From positions 5,825,071-5,889,070 of the forward strand of contig NZ_RRCN01000001.1 in the NCBI RefSeq assembly GCF_003863965.1: 64,000 nt of DNA, in the 5' to 3' direction. The notes beneath the pieces were generated by a model. It saw only the letters and a list, made by a program, of their open reading frames with translations. It was not told the origin of the DNA and searched no databases. The stretch comes from Paenibacillus oralis (lineage in GTDB: Bacteria > Bacillota > Bacilli > Paenibacillales > Paenibacillaceae). Position 1 is the first letter of the stretch. Each line of letters opens with the position of its first letter. Positions 8,233 through 16,911 of this stretch are shown in pieces. Position numbers and translations under genes: made by a program.

Positions 8233-8507
8233 GCGCTTATTTCACTTCAAACCGGCCAATTTTGCATAGATTAGGGCAAAGAACGGCGCTCACAACCGTT
8301 AGAAGTTGGAAAAGGTCTTTTTTCGTAAAATAACAGCTGCTACAACCGTTAGAGTTCCGGCGGGCGATAGTACCGGTTCGAAAACTTGAACTTTGGTGGG
8401 AAAGCTGGAAAGTATCAGGGCTACAAGTTGTCTTGTCCAAGCGTTAACTCCAAACGAATGTGCTTTCTCAGCTCTGTCTATTCCAGCTTTCTTGATCCAT
8501 TGTTGAA

Positions 8508-8700
8508 TGGAATAGTTGTAAAATGTACAGTTACTTATCCGTGAATGCTGCCACAGCGCTTTTTAAGTGTAAAACCTGCAATTACTCCGCCATCTTTTGA
8601 AGATGAGGCAAAGAAACGAGGAAATAATTGCATGAAATGCAATTAAACAAATAATTGGGTAAATGGATCTAAAGTTAGTTGTATGATTTGCAATTAATGG
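8508..8700. repeat. Dispersed repeat, copy 1 (family B)
   Basis: About 190 bp that return in inverted orientation at 16645-16840. Shared blocks include TTAAGTGTAAAAC / GTTTTACACTTAA, TGCATGAAATGCAATTAAAC / its complement, and AAAGTTAGTTGTATG / CATACAACTAACTTT. It is non-coding and divergent enough to be an old repeat pair rather than a recent duplication. Confidence 0.75.
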
Positions 8701-8787
8701 TTAGAGCCAAGCCGATTTATGCTCTGTGAAAGTTGATTTAGTCTACCCTACCATACACAGATTCTTAGATCAGACTAACTTCGGACC

Positions 8788-9104
8788 GTAGGCCAACTCA
8801 CACAGGCCATGGAGGGGCTGCAGCTTGAAGCCGCCCCCTCCTATCCGCCATATGATGTGCTGCACAGCCCGGACATGGAAGAAGCAGCGGTGAGCGCCCG
8901 CTGGAGGCGGAGGAGCAGGAACGGCTGCCCGAACTGCTGCAGCTCCGCAAGCTGGACGTGTTCCTGAACTTCCTGCACCGCTATCAGGCCGGGCTTGATC
9001 CGGCTCAGGTCCTTCAGGACCACAACGCAAAAATCCGCGGCCGTATGCCGTTTTATCAGCTCGCAAGCCGATTGGATCCGCAGCCTGTGAGCCGGAAATA
9101 TGAA
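8788..9104 (+). pseudogene. Frameshifted remnant of an unidentified gene
   Basis: On the plus strand, one frame reads MEGLQLEAAPSYPPYDVLHS and continues to about 8898. A second frame then carries on with LEAEEQERLPELLQLRKLDV and a helical stretch ending near 9090. The two pieces join naturally only with a frameshift near 8895-8905, and there is no usable start upstream. Codon composition is coding-like and GC-rich against AT-rich surroundings, and a terminator follows at once. I do not recognise the family. It is probably the 3' end of a lost gene. Confidence 0.4.
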
Positions 9105-9146
9105 AAAAGAAACCTTTGGACTTTTGCGATCCGCAGGTTTCTTTTT
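9105..9146 (+). terminator. Intrinsic terminator after the gene remnant
   Basis: AAAAGAAACCT pairs with AGGTTTCTTTT around a 20-nt loop. The T-run makes it functional on the plus strand; the A-run makes it plausible on the minus strand too, where it would end the EamA remnant. Confidence 0.75.
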
Positions 9147-9154
9147 GTGTTATT

Positions 9155-9790
9155 CTACTTTTTTTCCCGGATAACTAATAAAACACCAACTAAAATCAAC
9201 ATTGAACCTCCCCAAAGGTGCCGCCTATACTTTCTCCTAACAAAAGCCATCCAAGCCATGTTCCTACTAGCGGTTGAAAAAAGAAATAATCCCCAAATAT
9301 AACACCCCGCCCCAAATGGTCGGATGGGTCAGCTGCGAGAAATCAACTTCGCCTAAATTCATCCAAACAAACGGAGTCAAGATGATGATGGCAACCAAAA
9401 TGGAGTAAGTGGTCACCACAATGGAGTAAGTGGTCACCACAATGGGAGAGTAATCGCTTGGAACACATTTTAAAAGAACAGACATCAGCGCCCATGTTAA
9501 AGCAGCAATAAGCAGCGAAATTCCACCAAGTTGATTAGTCATGTCAATCTGACCGTTTCCCACAATCATGAAAACTCCGATGGTCGCTAACGCCACAGAT
9601 ATTCCCTTTTTGAAACCCAACCGTTCTTTCAGCAATATCCTGGCAAAAATCACCATAAATGCAGGTGTCGAAGAAGTAATAATTGCTCCCATTTGGGCCG
9701 AAGATAAGTTGGTGCCTATTTCTTGCGTAACAATCGAAATCGTATTGCCAATGATCCCAATGATTATGATTAATAGAAGATCAAGAACCT
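9155..9790 (-). pseudogene. Decayed EamA/DMT-family transporter
   Basis: The minus strand carries the second half of a drug/metabolite transporter: a frame from a TAG near 9790 reads VLDLLLIIIIGIIGNTIS and on through SSAQMGAIITSSTPAFMVIF, several membrane spans, to about 9267. Homology then continues in a shifted frame as FFQPLVGTWLGWLLLGES and, after another shift, MLILVGVLLVIREKK. The N-terminal spans are missing. A 21-bp tandem duplication at about 9405-9446 gives a repeated VVTTYSI heptapeptide inside a span. At least two frameshifts plus 5' loss make it non-functional. Confidence 0.75.
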
Positions 9791-10049
9791 AACAAAGTGT
9801 TTTTCAATTTTTGCACCCTCCGTTTTAAGTTTAGGTCAATAAAAGCCCCTAACGGAGAGAAGTAGTCACCTTAACTCCACTAAGGGCGGAGAAGTGCTAC
9901 TGGTACATCATTTTCAAATAATGGAGTCCAAAGCATGTTAATTCACCTCTGTCATAAATGTGGAATATCCAATATCCGATATAAGTTCATGGAAGGACAG
10001 CTTCACCATCTGCATGGATACGTAAGGTCAGACATATAATTTGTCCCGC
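9791..10049. other. Intergenic region without recognised features
   Basis: Between the transporter remnant and the TetR gene I see no coding frame with a start signal and no clear hairpin. It may contain further decayed transporter sequence. Confidence 0.4.
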
Positions 10050-10679
10050 TCAAACGCTCCCCTGTTTGCCCGCCTTAGCAGCTAACGCATCCCAGACGCT
10101 CATCAGCTCTGTGATGGCTGCGTCAATGACCTCGTAAGGAACGCCGTCCCGGGCTTGTGTCGAAATTCCTCGTAGAAAGGTTTCAAATAAAATAACCACC
10201 ATGGATATATCCGTGGATACAGGCAATTCCCCGTTGGCTACGGCCCGTGCTATGCAATCATTCAGCCAACCGCGGACCCTCTCCCGTTCCTTGGCCAGCA
10301 TCTCCATGATGTGCTTTTGCTCGGGAGAACAATTTACGGCAGACAAAACCAGCAGACAACCCAAAGGATGGGAGTTCTCCGTCTGCATCTGCGCCGATTG
10401 CCGCAACCCTAGTTCCATGGCCTCTTTCGCTGATATGCTCGTATCCCTGAAAATTTCCGAAACATGTCCATAAGTCGATATATATCGATCCACCGCTTCG
10501 CGGAAAAGCGCTTCCTTGGACTCGAACGCCGCGTAAAAACTCGCCGCCGATATATTTCCCATCCCCGCCCGCAACTGAGCCAGTGAAGTGGATTCATAGC
10601 CGTATTCCCAGAACAGAAGCATGGCGGCAGCCACTGCCTCGTCACGATTAAAGGCGCGTGGGCGTCCCGTTCGTGGCAT
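10050..10679 (-). CDS. TetR/AcrR-family transcriptional regulator
   Basis: A 209-residue protein with an N-terminal TetR helix-turn-helix (about 8-58): AVAAAMLLFWEYGYESTSLA, GNISAASFYAAFESKEALFR. The C-terminal ligand domain has HPLGCLLVLSAVNCSPE near 105-125, which is typical of the TetR_C subgroup that carries a cysteine. It should bind a palindromic operator near its own gene as a dimer. It is divergent from the HxlR gene, with 157 bp between the starts, so it may control that promoter. The target genes are unknown; no efflux gene remains intact nearby. Confidence 0.9.
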   Translation of the reverse strand: MPRTGRPRAFNRDEAVAAAMLLFWEYGYESTSLAQLRAGMGNISAASFYAAFESKEALFREAVDRYISTYGHVSEIFRDTSISAKEAMELGLRQSAQMQTENSHPLGCLLVLSAVNCSPEQKHIMEMLAKERERVRGWLNDCIARAVANGELPVSTDISMVVILFETFLRGISTQARDGVPYEVIDAAITELMSVWDALAAKAGKQGSV

Positions 10680-10725
10680 AAGATGACCTCCCTTATTATT
10701 TTTATACTAATCGATCCACAACTCC

Positions 10726-10755
10726 TTGACAAGGGAGCATGCCTCAACTTAATAT
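10726..10755 (+). promoter_or_regulatory. Candidate sigma-A promoter for the HxlR gene
   Basis: TTGACA at 10726-10731 and TAATAT at 10750-10755, 18 bp apart, 80 bp upstream of the HxlR start and inside the shared divergent intergenic region. The -35 is perfect and the -10 is weak. Confidence 0.45.
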
Positions 10756-10836
10756 ATGGAATGATCAATCCGTAATTTAATTCAGATTAAGGAAGAAATT
10801 TTACTTCAATACTTCTGAAAAGGGATGTGTTGATAG

Positions 10837-11199
10837 ATGATCAACTTTAGAAACGAAACTTATCGCTGTACCTCGGAAATTGTACTCGGCTTAATCAGCG
10901 GGAAATGGAAAATCGCCATTTTAAACCACTTAGCCCAAGGCCCGGTACGGTATAATGAGCTACGGCGGCTGCTCCCTGAAGCGACCCAGCGCATGCTTAC
11001 GATGCAGCTCAAAATGCTGGAAAGCGACGGACTCATTATCCGCAAGGTTTATCCGGTTTCACCACCAAAAGTGGAATATGATTTGTCCGAGCTCGGCAAA
11101 CAATTGGCTCCCATGCTTTTGATGTTATGCGATTTTGGCACCACCTATATCGAGAGCTATCCCAATGAAGTTTCGTACACCAATCATAAGCATGCTTAA
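10837..11199 (+). CDS. HxlR-family winged-helix regulator
   Basis: A 120-residue MarR-like protein of the HxlR family. It has the N-terminal cysteine (YRCTSEIVLGLISGKWK) and the winged helix RYNELRRLLPEATQRMLTMQ, then VYPVSPPKVEYDLSELGKQL. The family conserves exactly this order, and the Cys near residue 9 is the position used for redox or electrophile sensing in characterised members. The start at 10837 has GGGATGTGTTGATAG upstream. It is monocistronic and followed by a bidirectional hairpin. It is divergent from a TetR gene. No quinone or aldehyde-detoxifying partner gene is adjacent. Confidence 0.92.
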   Translation: MINFRNETYRCTSEIVLGLISGKWKIAILNHLAQGPVRYNELRRLLPEATQRMLTMQLKMLESDGLIIRKVYPVSPPKVEYDLSELGKQLAPMLLMLCDFGTTYIESYPNEVSYTNHKHA

Positions 11200-11211
11200 A
11201 GAAAATTAGCC

Positions 11212-11239
11212 AAGAGGTACCCTGAGAGGGCACCTCTTG
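11212..11239. terminator. Bidirectional terminator between convergent genes
   Basis: AAGAGGTACCCT pairs with AGGGCACCTCTT around a 3-nt loop. It lies between the HxlR stop (plus) and the stop at 11263 (minus). A T-rich run follows at 11250-11257. Confidence 0.6.
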
Positions 11240-11262
11240 ACCGCCTATCCTCCTTTTTAGAC

Positions 11263-12687
11263 TCACAGTACCAAAAATTGCGTTCCGAACCCCTTGCCGG
11301 AAACATAAGCCGCTTCCAGCTCCTCCTGATCCCCTGTGTCCAATAAAACCACATTTTCGGGATACAGCTTCCCAAGCAAAGCCCATAACACAAGCTCATT
11401 TCCGCCGGTCGGAATAAAATGAATGCCATCTGCATTCGTTACCAATCCGGAATGCGAGAATATATCTACCACCCGATGCAAGCCAATGGATGTTCGCTTT
11501 ACCAATGCGGCATCAGCGTTGTCGTTCCCATGCGGACGATATAAAAACCGATGTCCCCGAAAAAGCTGACCGAGGTCTACCGTAAATTCACGGCCTTCCA
11601 TTTCCAGGCTGAACCGTAGGGTTGTTCGATCGTCCTCCCTATTTGGCAGCAACCGGGCGATGGATGGTTCATCGTAAAGCTCTCCGGAAATAGGAAGCGC
11701 GGCCTTGTCCACCAGTGCACCCTTTCCCGCTTCGTTACGCGGCGCGGCATAATAGTCTTCATATTCATAATCGAAAGAAATCGCGGCCAAATCTTGTGTT
11801 TCATTCGGCGCTATGGTTTGTGCCGGATGCCACTTCAGCAGATAGCGCGCCGCCGTCCCGGCCGGTTCTCCCAAACCCGCCGGCAAGACGGTTCCCAGAC
11901 GGTATTGGAAGCCGTAACCGGCTTTGGTTAGCCCTGAGCTGACCACACTTTGCGCATACTGGACCATCGATTTGTGCGTCAATTTTTTCCCGAGCAATTG
12001 CGTTAAAAAGACCTCCCGGGCCGGCTCCAGAAAACGCAGCCCTTTGAACCCCGTATATTCCTTGACTTCAAAAGGAACTTCCTCCCAATTGGCGAACGGA
12101 AGCAAGGCATCCCGCAGCAAAACGAATTGGTGCAGGTATTCATTGTAAATCTGCATGACCCGCGGGCCGCCGAAGGGTCCCCAAACCTGAGCAATCGCCT
12201 CTGGGATCAGGGTATGACCATAACAGTGGCTGCGAAATTCCAACTTGCCTAGCGTTTCCGGCCCATACTTAGCCAGCGTCTTCTTTTCGGCATTAATTTC
12301 CCGGGCCCAGCTTACCAATTGCTCGCCGATGCGCACCGCCTGAGCCGTAATCTCGGCGCCAGCTTTATCCTCAAGAGCCAATGGCCCTAGCGGCAAAGAT
12401 GACACGCGCCCGGAAATCGCCAAATTGGCCTGAAGGCTGTCCAAGAGCACCGTCGGATCGCTGTTCACCGGTTCGCCAAGCTGTACCAGCATCGCCTCGA
12501 GCATCTTATCGAGCTCCTTAACGACCTCTTTTGCACGATATACTCCTGCAGGCAAATTCCAATCCAAGGCCGCGTTTACGCCTTGTCTGATGGAGTCGCC
12601 GGGATATTTGCCAATGAGCGGCTCAATATCGATAGCCTTCCCCCATACAATTCGCTTATCTTTCAAAGTAAGTTGATATTCCTGCAT
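11263..12687 (-). CDS. Large conserved-looking protein of unknown function
   Basis: A 474-residue protein from ATG 12687, chosen because GAGGTG lies 7 nt upstream; a GTG at 12702 in frame overlaps that site. I recognise no family. It is soluble, without signal peptide or membrane span. It has a helical N-terminal half (LDKMLEAMLVQLGEPVNSDP, AQVWGPFGGPRVMQIYNEYL) and a C-terminal half with short Gly- and His-containing turns (IHFIPTGGNELVLWALLGKL) that ends in beta-like hydrophobic strands. It stands alone between a terminator and a promoter region with no operon partner. Length and even codon use argue that it is a real gene. Confidence 0.75.
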   Translation of the reverse strand: MQEYQLTLKDKRIVWGKAIDIEPLIGKYPGDSIRQGVNAALDWNLPAGVYRAKEVVKELDKMLEAMLVQLGEPVNSDPTVLLDSLQANLAISGRVSSLPLGPLALEDKAGAEITAQAVRIGEQLVSWAREINAEKKTLAKYGPETLGKLEFRSHCYGHTLIPEAIAQVWGPFGGPRVMQIYNEYLHQFVLLRDALLPFANWEEVPFEVKEYTGFKGLRFLEPAREVFLTQLLGKKLTHKSMVQYAQSVVSSGLTKAGYGFQYRLGTVLPAGLGEPAGTAARYLLKWHPAQTIAPNETQDLAAISFDYEYEDYYAAPRNEAGKGALVDKAALPISGELYDEPSIARLLPNREDDRTTLRFSLEMEGREFTVDLGQLFRGHRFLYRPHGNDNADAALVKRTSIGLHRVVDIFSHSGLVTNADGIHFIPTGGNELVLWALLGKLYPENVVLLDTGDQEELEAAYVSGKGFGTQFLVL

Positions 12688-13013
12688 ACTTTCGCACCTC
12701 ACCTAAGTGGTTTTTAACGACCGTCGTATTTGGCGAATTATGGATCGATCGTTCTGTATGTAGGTTATCAGGTTCCCCAACGCTTGAACAGTACGCACTT
12801 TTTTGTATGATCGGATCATTTTTGTAAGGTAGGATACATTTTGATACTGGGGTTATTTTGAACATTAATTGCGGCGCAACCTAAAAATCGGTGCTTGACG
12901 GCGCTTGATTTCGGCGAAATAAGGTTATTTCAGCACTAGCTAATATTAGTTCAAGGATAGGACGGCTGAATTAGGAGATTGGAAAATATCGTCTTGCTAT
13001 TAATACAAAATGC
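12688..13013. other. Intergenic region upstream of the 474-residue gene
   Basis: There is no coding frame with a start signal. It presumably contains the promoter of the gene at 12687 and the 3' end of the LysR transcript. No clear terminator hairpin was found. Confidence 0.4.
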
Positions 13014-13892
13014 TCATTTAAACAACTCCAGATATTCTTTGGCCGCTTTGGACAAGTACCCGCTGCTGCGGTAAAAGACAAACGGCTCGGAGCAAAGCGG
13101 ACAGTCGGTGATTTGCAAAACTTTGTAATGGCCTGGCGGACTTAAATCCAACACGGATTTAGGAAGCAATGCCGCTCCGAATCCGCTGGTAACCATGCTG
13201 AGCAGCATCGCTGAGTCATGGCATTCACATAATATGTGCGGAACCTCGCCCAGATCGGCAAAACACTTCATAATCCGCCCGTACATCCCATCACTGCTGG
13301 CAGAGCGCAGCACAATCAGAGGCAGGCCGGCAATTTGTTGAAACCAAACCGTTTCCCGCTCACGGTCCGCAAAACTCCAATGTTTGGGAACCACCAGTAC
13401 AAAAGGGTCCGGCGGCAAGCGAAACGAGCTCAGGCCCTTTACCGGAAGCGGGCTGCTGCTAATCGCGATGTCTATCTCCCTGTTCTCCATCAATTCTCCC
13501 AGGCGGACCGGGTCCCCTTCCCAGACTTTATACTGCATATCGGGGTATTTTACGCGCATGCGCCTCATGTTGGACAGCATTAATGACGCACAGTACAGAC
13601 TTGAACCCACGGAAATGAATCCGTGCGCCTCCTTGTTCATTTCCCGCATTTCCGTTACCAGCTCCGAGAAACTGGCGAGCAGATGCTTGGCGTTTTTATA
13701 GAGCATTTCCCCTTCAGGAGTCAGACTTACCTTCCGTTTATGCCGTTCAAACAACAATACGCCAAGTTCGTCCTCCATCCCCTTAAGCTGCTTGCTAAGC
13801 GGCGGCTGCGCCATATGCAGCCTTCTTGCCGCCGCCGTGATTTTGCCTTCCTCCGCAATCGCCACAAAGTATTTCAACTGTCTGATATCCAT
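13014..13892 (-). CDS. LysR-family regulator, divergent from the decarboxylase genes
   Basis: A 292-residue LysR protein from ATG 13892, supported by TTGGAGG about 8 nt upstream; an in-frame start at 13922 lacks a site. The N-terminal winged helix (MDIRQLKYFVAIAEEGKITA, MAQPPLSKQLKGMEDELGVL) is followed by two alpha/beta subdomains that bind the co-inducer (about 90-292). It is divergent from bsdC, with 134 bp between starts. This is the layout of BsdA and the bsd genes in Bacillus subtilis, where the regulator responds to phenolic acids. The same role is likely here: activation of bsdCD by salicylate-type or hydroxybenzoate-type acids. It is a probable BsdA orthologue by context. Confidence 0.88.
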   Translation of the reverse strand: MDIRQLKYFVAIAEEGKITAAARRLHMAQPPLSKQLKGMEDELGVLLFERHKRKVSLTPEGEMLYKNAKHLLASFSELVTEMREMNKEAHGFISVGSSLYCASLMLSNMRRMRVKYPDMQYKVWEGDPVRLGELMENREIDIAISSSPLPVKGLSSFRLPPDPFVLVVPKHWSFADRERETVWFQQIAGLPLIVLRSASSDGMYGRIMKCFADLGEVPHILCECHDSAMLLSMVTSGFGAALLPKSVLDLSPPGHYKVLQITDCPLCSEPFVFYRSSGYLSKAAKEYLELFK

Positions 13893-14026
13893 AGAGGGCG
13901 CCTCCAATCCATATATAGCCAAAAAGTATGTACAACATAGCTAACAGATATTTTAACTATACTAACTCTCGCTCTACACTTTGTATGTAAGAAATTTAAT
14001 AAACAACCAAGGAGGTAAACCGCTTT

Positions 14027-15454
14027 ATGGCGTATCAAGATCTCAGGGAATTTCTAAGTGTACTTGAACAGGAAGGGCAGCTGCTGAACATTGAAGAAGA
14101 GGTTAAACCCGAACCCGACATTGGAGCGGCCGGACGCGCTGTGGCTAATTTAGGGGGAAGCTCGCCGGCGCTTTTGTTCAACAACATTTACGGATATCAG
14201 AACGCGCGCATCGCGATGAACATGATCGGTTCCTGGGAGAATCATGCGCTGATGCTCGGACTGCCGAAAAACACACCGGTCAAAGAGCAGTTTTTTGAAT
14301 TTGCCCGCAGATTTGCCAAGTTTCCGGTTGCCGTAAAACGTGAGACCAAGGCGCCTTTTCAGGAAAACCAAATCACCGAGGATATCAATCTGTTTGAACT
14401 TTTTCCTTTGTTCCGGCTGAACCGGGGGGACGGCGGATTTTACATCGATAAAGCCGTCGTAGTCTCACGGGACCAATACGACCCTGAACATTTCGGCAAG
14501 CAAAATGCCGGCGTTTACCGCCTTCAGGTGAAAAACAAAGATACCTTGGGCATTCAGCCGGTGTCCCAGCACGACATTGCCGTTCACCTCCGCCAGGCGG
14601 AAGAAACAGGGCAAAATCTCAAAGTGGCGATTGCGCTGGGTTGTGAACCGGTGATTACCACCGTGGCAGGCTCGCCGATTCTGTACGACCAGTCCGAATA
14701 CGAAATGGCCGGAGCGATCCAGGAGGCGCCTTATCCGATTGTCCGTCTGGAGCACGGAAACCTGGATGTGCCTTGGGGAGCCGAGATTGTGCTGGAAGGG
14801 GAAATCATCTCCCGTTACCGGGAGTTTGAAGGTCCGTTCGGCGAGTTCACCGGACATTATTCCGGAGGACGCGCGATGCCGGTGATCAAAATTTCAAAAG
14901 TTTACCACCGCACCCAGCCGATTTTTGAACACCTGTATCTCGGCATGCCCTGGACGGAAATTGATTACATGATGGCGATCAACACCTGCGTTCCATTGTA
15001 CCAGCAACTGAAAGACGCCTATCCCGAGGAAATCGTGGCGGTAAATGCGATGTATACACACGGGCTGCTGGCCATTATTTCCACCAAAACCCGCTACGGA
15101 GGATTTGCCAAAGCCGTGGGTATGCGCGCATTGACAACACCTCACGGACTGGGCTACTGCAAAGTCATCATCGTCGTCGATGAGGATGTCGATCCGTTTA
15201 ATCTGCCCCAGGTCATGTGGGCCATCTCCACGAAAATGAACCCGAAATATGACGTCGTTGTCATACCGAACTTATCCGTTCTGCCGCTTGATCCGGGTTC
15301 CGACCCCACCGGCATCACCGATAAATTGATCATCGATGCGACCACGCCAAAAGCACCAGAAACGCGGGGCCATTATTCGCAGCCGCTCGACTCTCCGCTA
15401 GATACGGACGTATGGGAGAAAAAGCTGGCTGAACTGCTGCTCAGACAGAAATAA
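14027..15454 (+). CDS. bsdC: UbiD-family phenolic acid decarboxylase, large subunit
   Basis: A 475-residue UbiD-family enzyme of full length. It opens with AYQDLREFLSVLEQEGQLLN and has the conserved INLFELFPLFRLNRGDGG, EFEGPFGEFTGHYSGGRAMP and KTRYGGFAKAVGMRAL blocks; the EFEGPFGEFTGHYSG region carries acidic catalytic residues of the family. The enzyme uses prenylated FMN to decarboxylate aromatic acids such as vanillate or 4-hydroxybenzoate, reversibly. AAGGAGGT precedes the ATG. It is followed by bsdD and faces a LysR gene, as in the B. subtilis bsd locus. The flavin prenyltransferase BsdB (UbiX) usually encoded with it is not in this window and must be supplied from elsewhere. Confidence 0.93.
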   Translation: MAYQDLREFLSVLEQEGQLLNIEEEVKPEPDIGAAGRAVANLGGSSPALLFNNIYGYQNARIAMNMIGSWENHALMLGLPKNTPVKEQFFEFARRFAKFPVAVKRETKAPFQENQITEDINLFELFPLFRLNRGDGGFYIDKAVVVSRDQYDPEHFGKQNAGVYRLQVKNKDTLGIQPVSQHDIAVHLRQAEETGQNLKVAIALGCEPVITTVAGSPILYDQSEYEMAGAIQEAPYPIVRLEHGNLDVPWGAEIVLEGEIISRYREFEGPFGEFTGHYSGGRAMPVIKISKVYHRTQPIFEHLYLGMPWTEIDYMMAINTCVPLYQQLKDAYPEEIVAVNAMYTHGLLAIISTKTRYGGFAKAVGMRALTTPHGLGYCKVIIVVDEDVDPFNLPQVMWAISTKMNPKYDVVVIPNLSVLPLDPGSDPTGITDKLIIDATTPKAPETRGHYSQPLDSPLDTDVWEKKLAELLLRQK

Positions 15455-15494
15455 CCGTGCGACCTATTTTCATTTAACAAAGGAGTGTATATCT

Positions 15495-15725
15495 ATGAAA
15501 ACCTGCCCGCGCTGCAATACAGAAAAAGCGTCCATCCTCGCGAGTTCGCCGGTTAAAGGAGCTTGGGAGCTCTATCATTGCCCGGTATGCCTGTTTATCT
15601 GGCGGTCTTCAGAACCGGAGTCGATCACAAACCCTCAAAAATATAACCCGTCTTTTAAAGTCGACCCCGCCGATATCCCAAAAGCCGCCCATGTTCCGGT
15701 GATTCCGCCGCTGAGAAGAAAGTAG
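15495..15725 (+). CDS. bsdD: Phenolic acid decarboxylase small subunit (YclD type)
   Basis: A 76-residue protein with two CxxC pairs (CPRCNTEK at residues 3-6 and CPVCLFIW near 29-32) that suggest a small zinc ribbon. It also has the family's C-terminal NPQKYNPSFKVDPADIP and VIPPLRR segments. It is encoded 40 nt behind bsdC with AAAGGAGTG upstream of its ATG, and matches BsdD in length and order. The protein accompanies the UbiD-type catalytic subunit in the non-oxidative hydroxyarylic acid decarboxylase complex; its exact role is not settled. Confidence 0.92.
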   Translation: MKTCPRCNTEKASILASSPVKGAWELYHCPVCLFIWRSSEPESITNPQKYNPSFKVDPADIPKAAHVPVIPPLRRK

Positions 15726-15825
15726 GATTATATTTTAGGTTAAATATTCCTATTGAAAAATATGGCAGATCATGAAATCATTTAATATAACCTATTTTTT
15801 CTGGTTGCCAAAGGAGGGAATGATG

Positions 15826-16545
15826 ATGATAAAAGTAAACTTCCGCTGGAAAACAAGCGTGCCGGCTCTAGCCTTAATCCTAAGTTTGATCGGGTATGCC
15901 CTGCCTGCTTCCGCTGCCTGGGAAGATACGTATACCGGATATGCGACTTACACGGGCTCCGGTTATTCGGGCGGCGCCGCTTTGCTTGATCCGATCCCGG
16001 CGGATATGGAAATCACGGCTTTGAATCCGGCACAGTACAACTATGGAGGCATCAACGCCGCACTTGCCGGGGCCTACCTTGAAGTGGAGGGACCGCTCGG
16101 CACCACTACGGTTTACGTCACCGATTTGTACCCTGAAGGGGCCAGCGGTGCTTTGGACTTATCTCCTAACGCATTTGCCAAAATTGGAAACATGATCGAC
16201 GGGAAAATTAATATCAAGTGGAAAGTGGTTGAAGCCCCGATTACCGGAAATGTCCAGTACCGGATTAAAGAAGGCAGCAGCCAGTGGTGGGCGGCCATTC
16301 AGGTCAGAAACCACAAATACCCGGTATTAAAAATGGAAGTGCTGCAAAATGGAACCTGGGTTAATCTCGAAAAGCAACCTTATAATCATTTTCTGGGAAC
16401 CGGTCTGGGAACGGAAGACCTGACCATTCGCATCACCGATATCAAGGGTCAAACGCTGACAGACACGATCCCCGCCCTGCCTGAAAACGGCACCGGTCAA
16501 GCCTACATCGTCCCGGGACATGTCCAATTTACGGGTTCACATTAA
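15826..16545 (+). CDS. yoaJ: Secreted bacterial expansin (YoaJ/EXLX1 type)
   Basis: A 239-residue protein. AAGGAGG at 15811-15817 precedes three successive ATG codons (15820, 15823, 15826); the third has the best spacing. Residues 1-27 are a signal peptide ending ASA-A. The mature protein has the double-psi beta-barrel D1 domain (YTGYATYTGSGYSGGAALLD through TDLYPEGASGALDLSPNAF, with the conserved Asp of TDLYPEG) and the D2 cellulose-binding domain. D2 shows the surface aromatics SSQWWAAIQVRNHKYP and YNHF, which correspond to the Trp-Trp-Tyr row of EXLX1. Expansins loosen plant cell walls without hydrolysis and aid root colonisation. The gene is monocistronic. Confidence 0.95.
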   Translation: MIKVNFRWKTSVPALALILSLIGYALPASAAWEDTYTGYATYTGSGYSGGAALLDPIPADMEITALNPAQYNYGGINAALAGAYLEVEGPLGTTTVYVTDLYPEGASGALDLSPNAFAKIGNMIDGKINIKWKVVEAPITGNVQYRIKEGSSQWWAAIQVRNHKYPVLKMEVLQNGTWVNLEKQPYNHFLGTGLGTEDLTIRITDIKGQTLTDTIPALPENGTGQAYIVPGHVQFTGSH

Positions 16546-16644
16546 CTCGGCTTTTGCAGAGCAAAAATCGGCGTAACCGCCGCCTATTTATTTCGCCTGA
16601 TCGGATGGCTGGCAAAAGCGTGCTTGACCGGCCCCACTCTGATC

Positions 16645-16840
16645 ATTAGTTGTAAAACATACAACTAACTTTACATCTATTCACCTAATCATTTGTTTAA
16701 TTGCATTTCATACAATTATTTCTTTGTTTTTTTGTCTCTTCTTCAAAAAATAGCGGAATAACTGCACGTTTTACACTTAATCAAGTGCTGTGGCAGTTTT
16801 TCCGGATAAGTAATTGTACATTTTGCAACTATTGGAAGTG
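16645..16840. repeat. Dispersed repeat, copy 2 (family B, inverted)
   Basis: The reverse complement aligns with 8508-8700 over about 190 bp with scattered substitutions. The two copies face each other and bracket an 8-kb segment holding the bsd, expansin, TetR, HxlR and 474-residue-protein genes. Confidence 0.75.
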
Positions 16841-16867
16841 CCAAAATATGCTGGACGTATACGCGTT

Positions 16868-16902
16868 CAGGCTGCCCGGTAAAGCGGGCAGCCTGAGTTT
16901 TT
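16868..16902. terminator. Strong terminator between the expansin and the polyketide cluster
   Basis: CAGGCTGCCCG and CGGGCAGCCTG form an 11-bp stem with a 6-nt loop, followed by AGTTTTT on the plus strand. It lies 10 nt beyond the last gene of the minus-strand cluster, so it may serve both directions. Confidence 0.85.
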
Positions 16903-16911
16903 CACGCGAGG

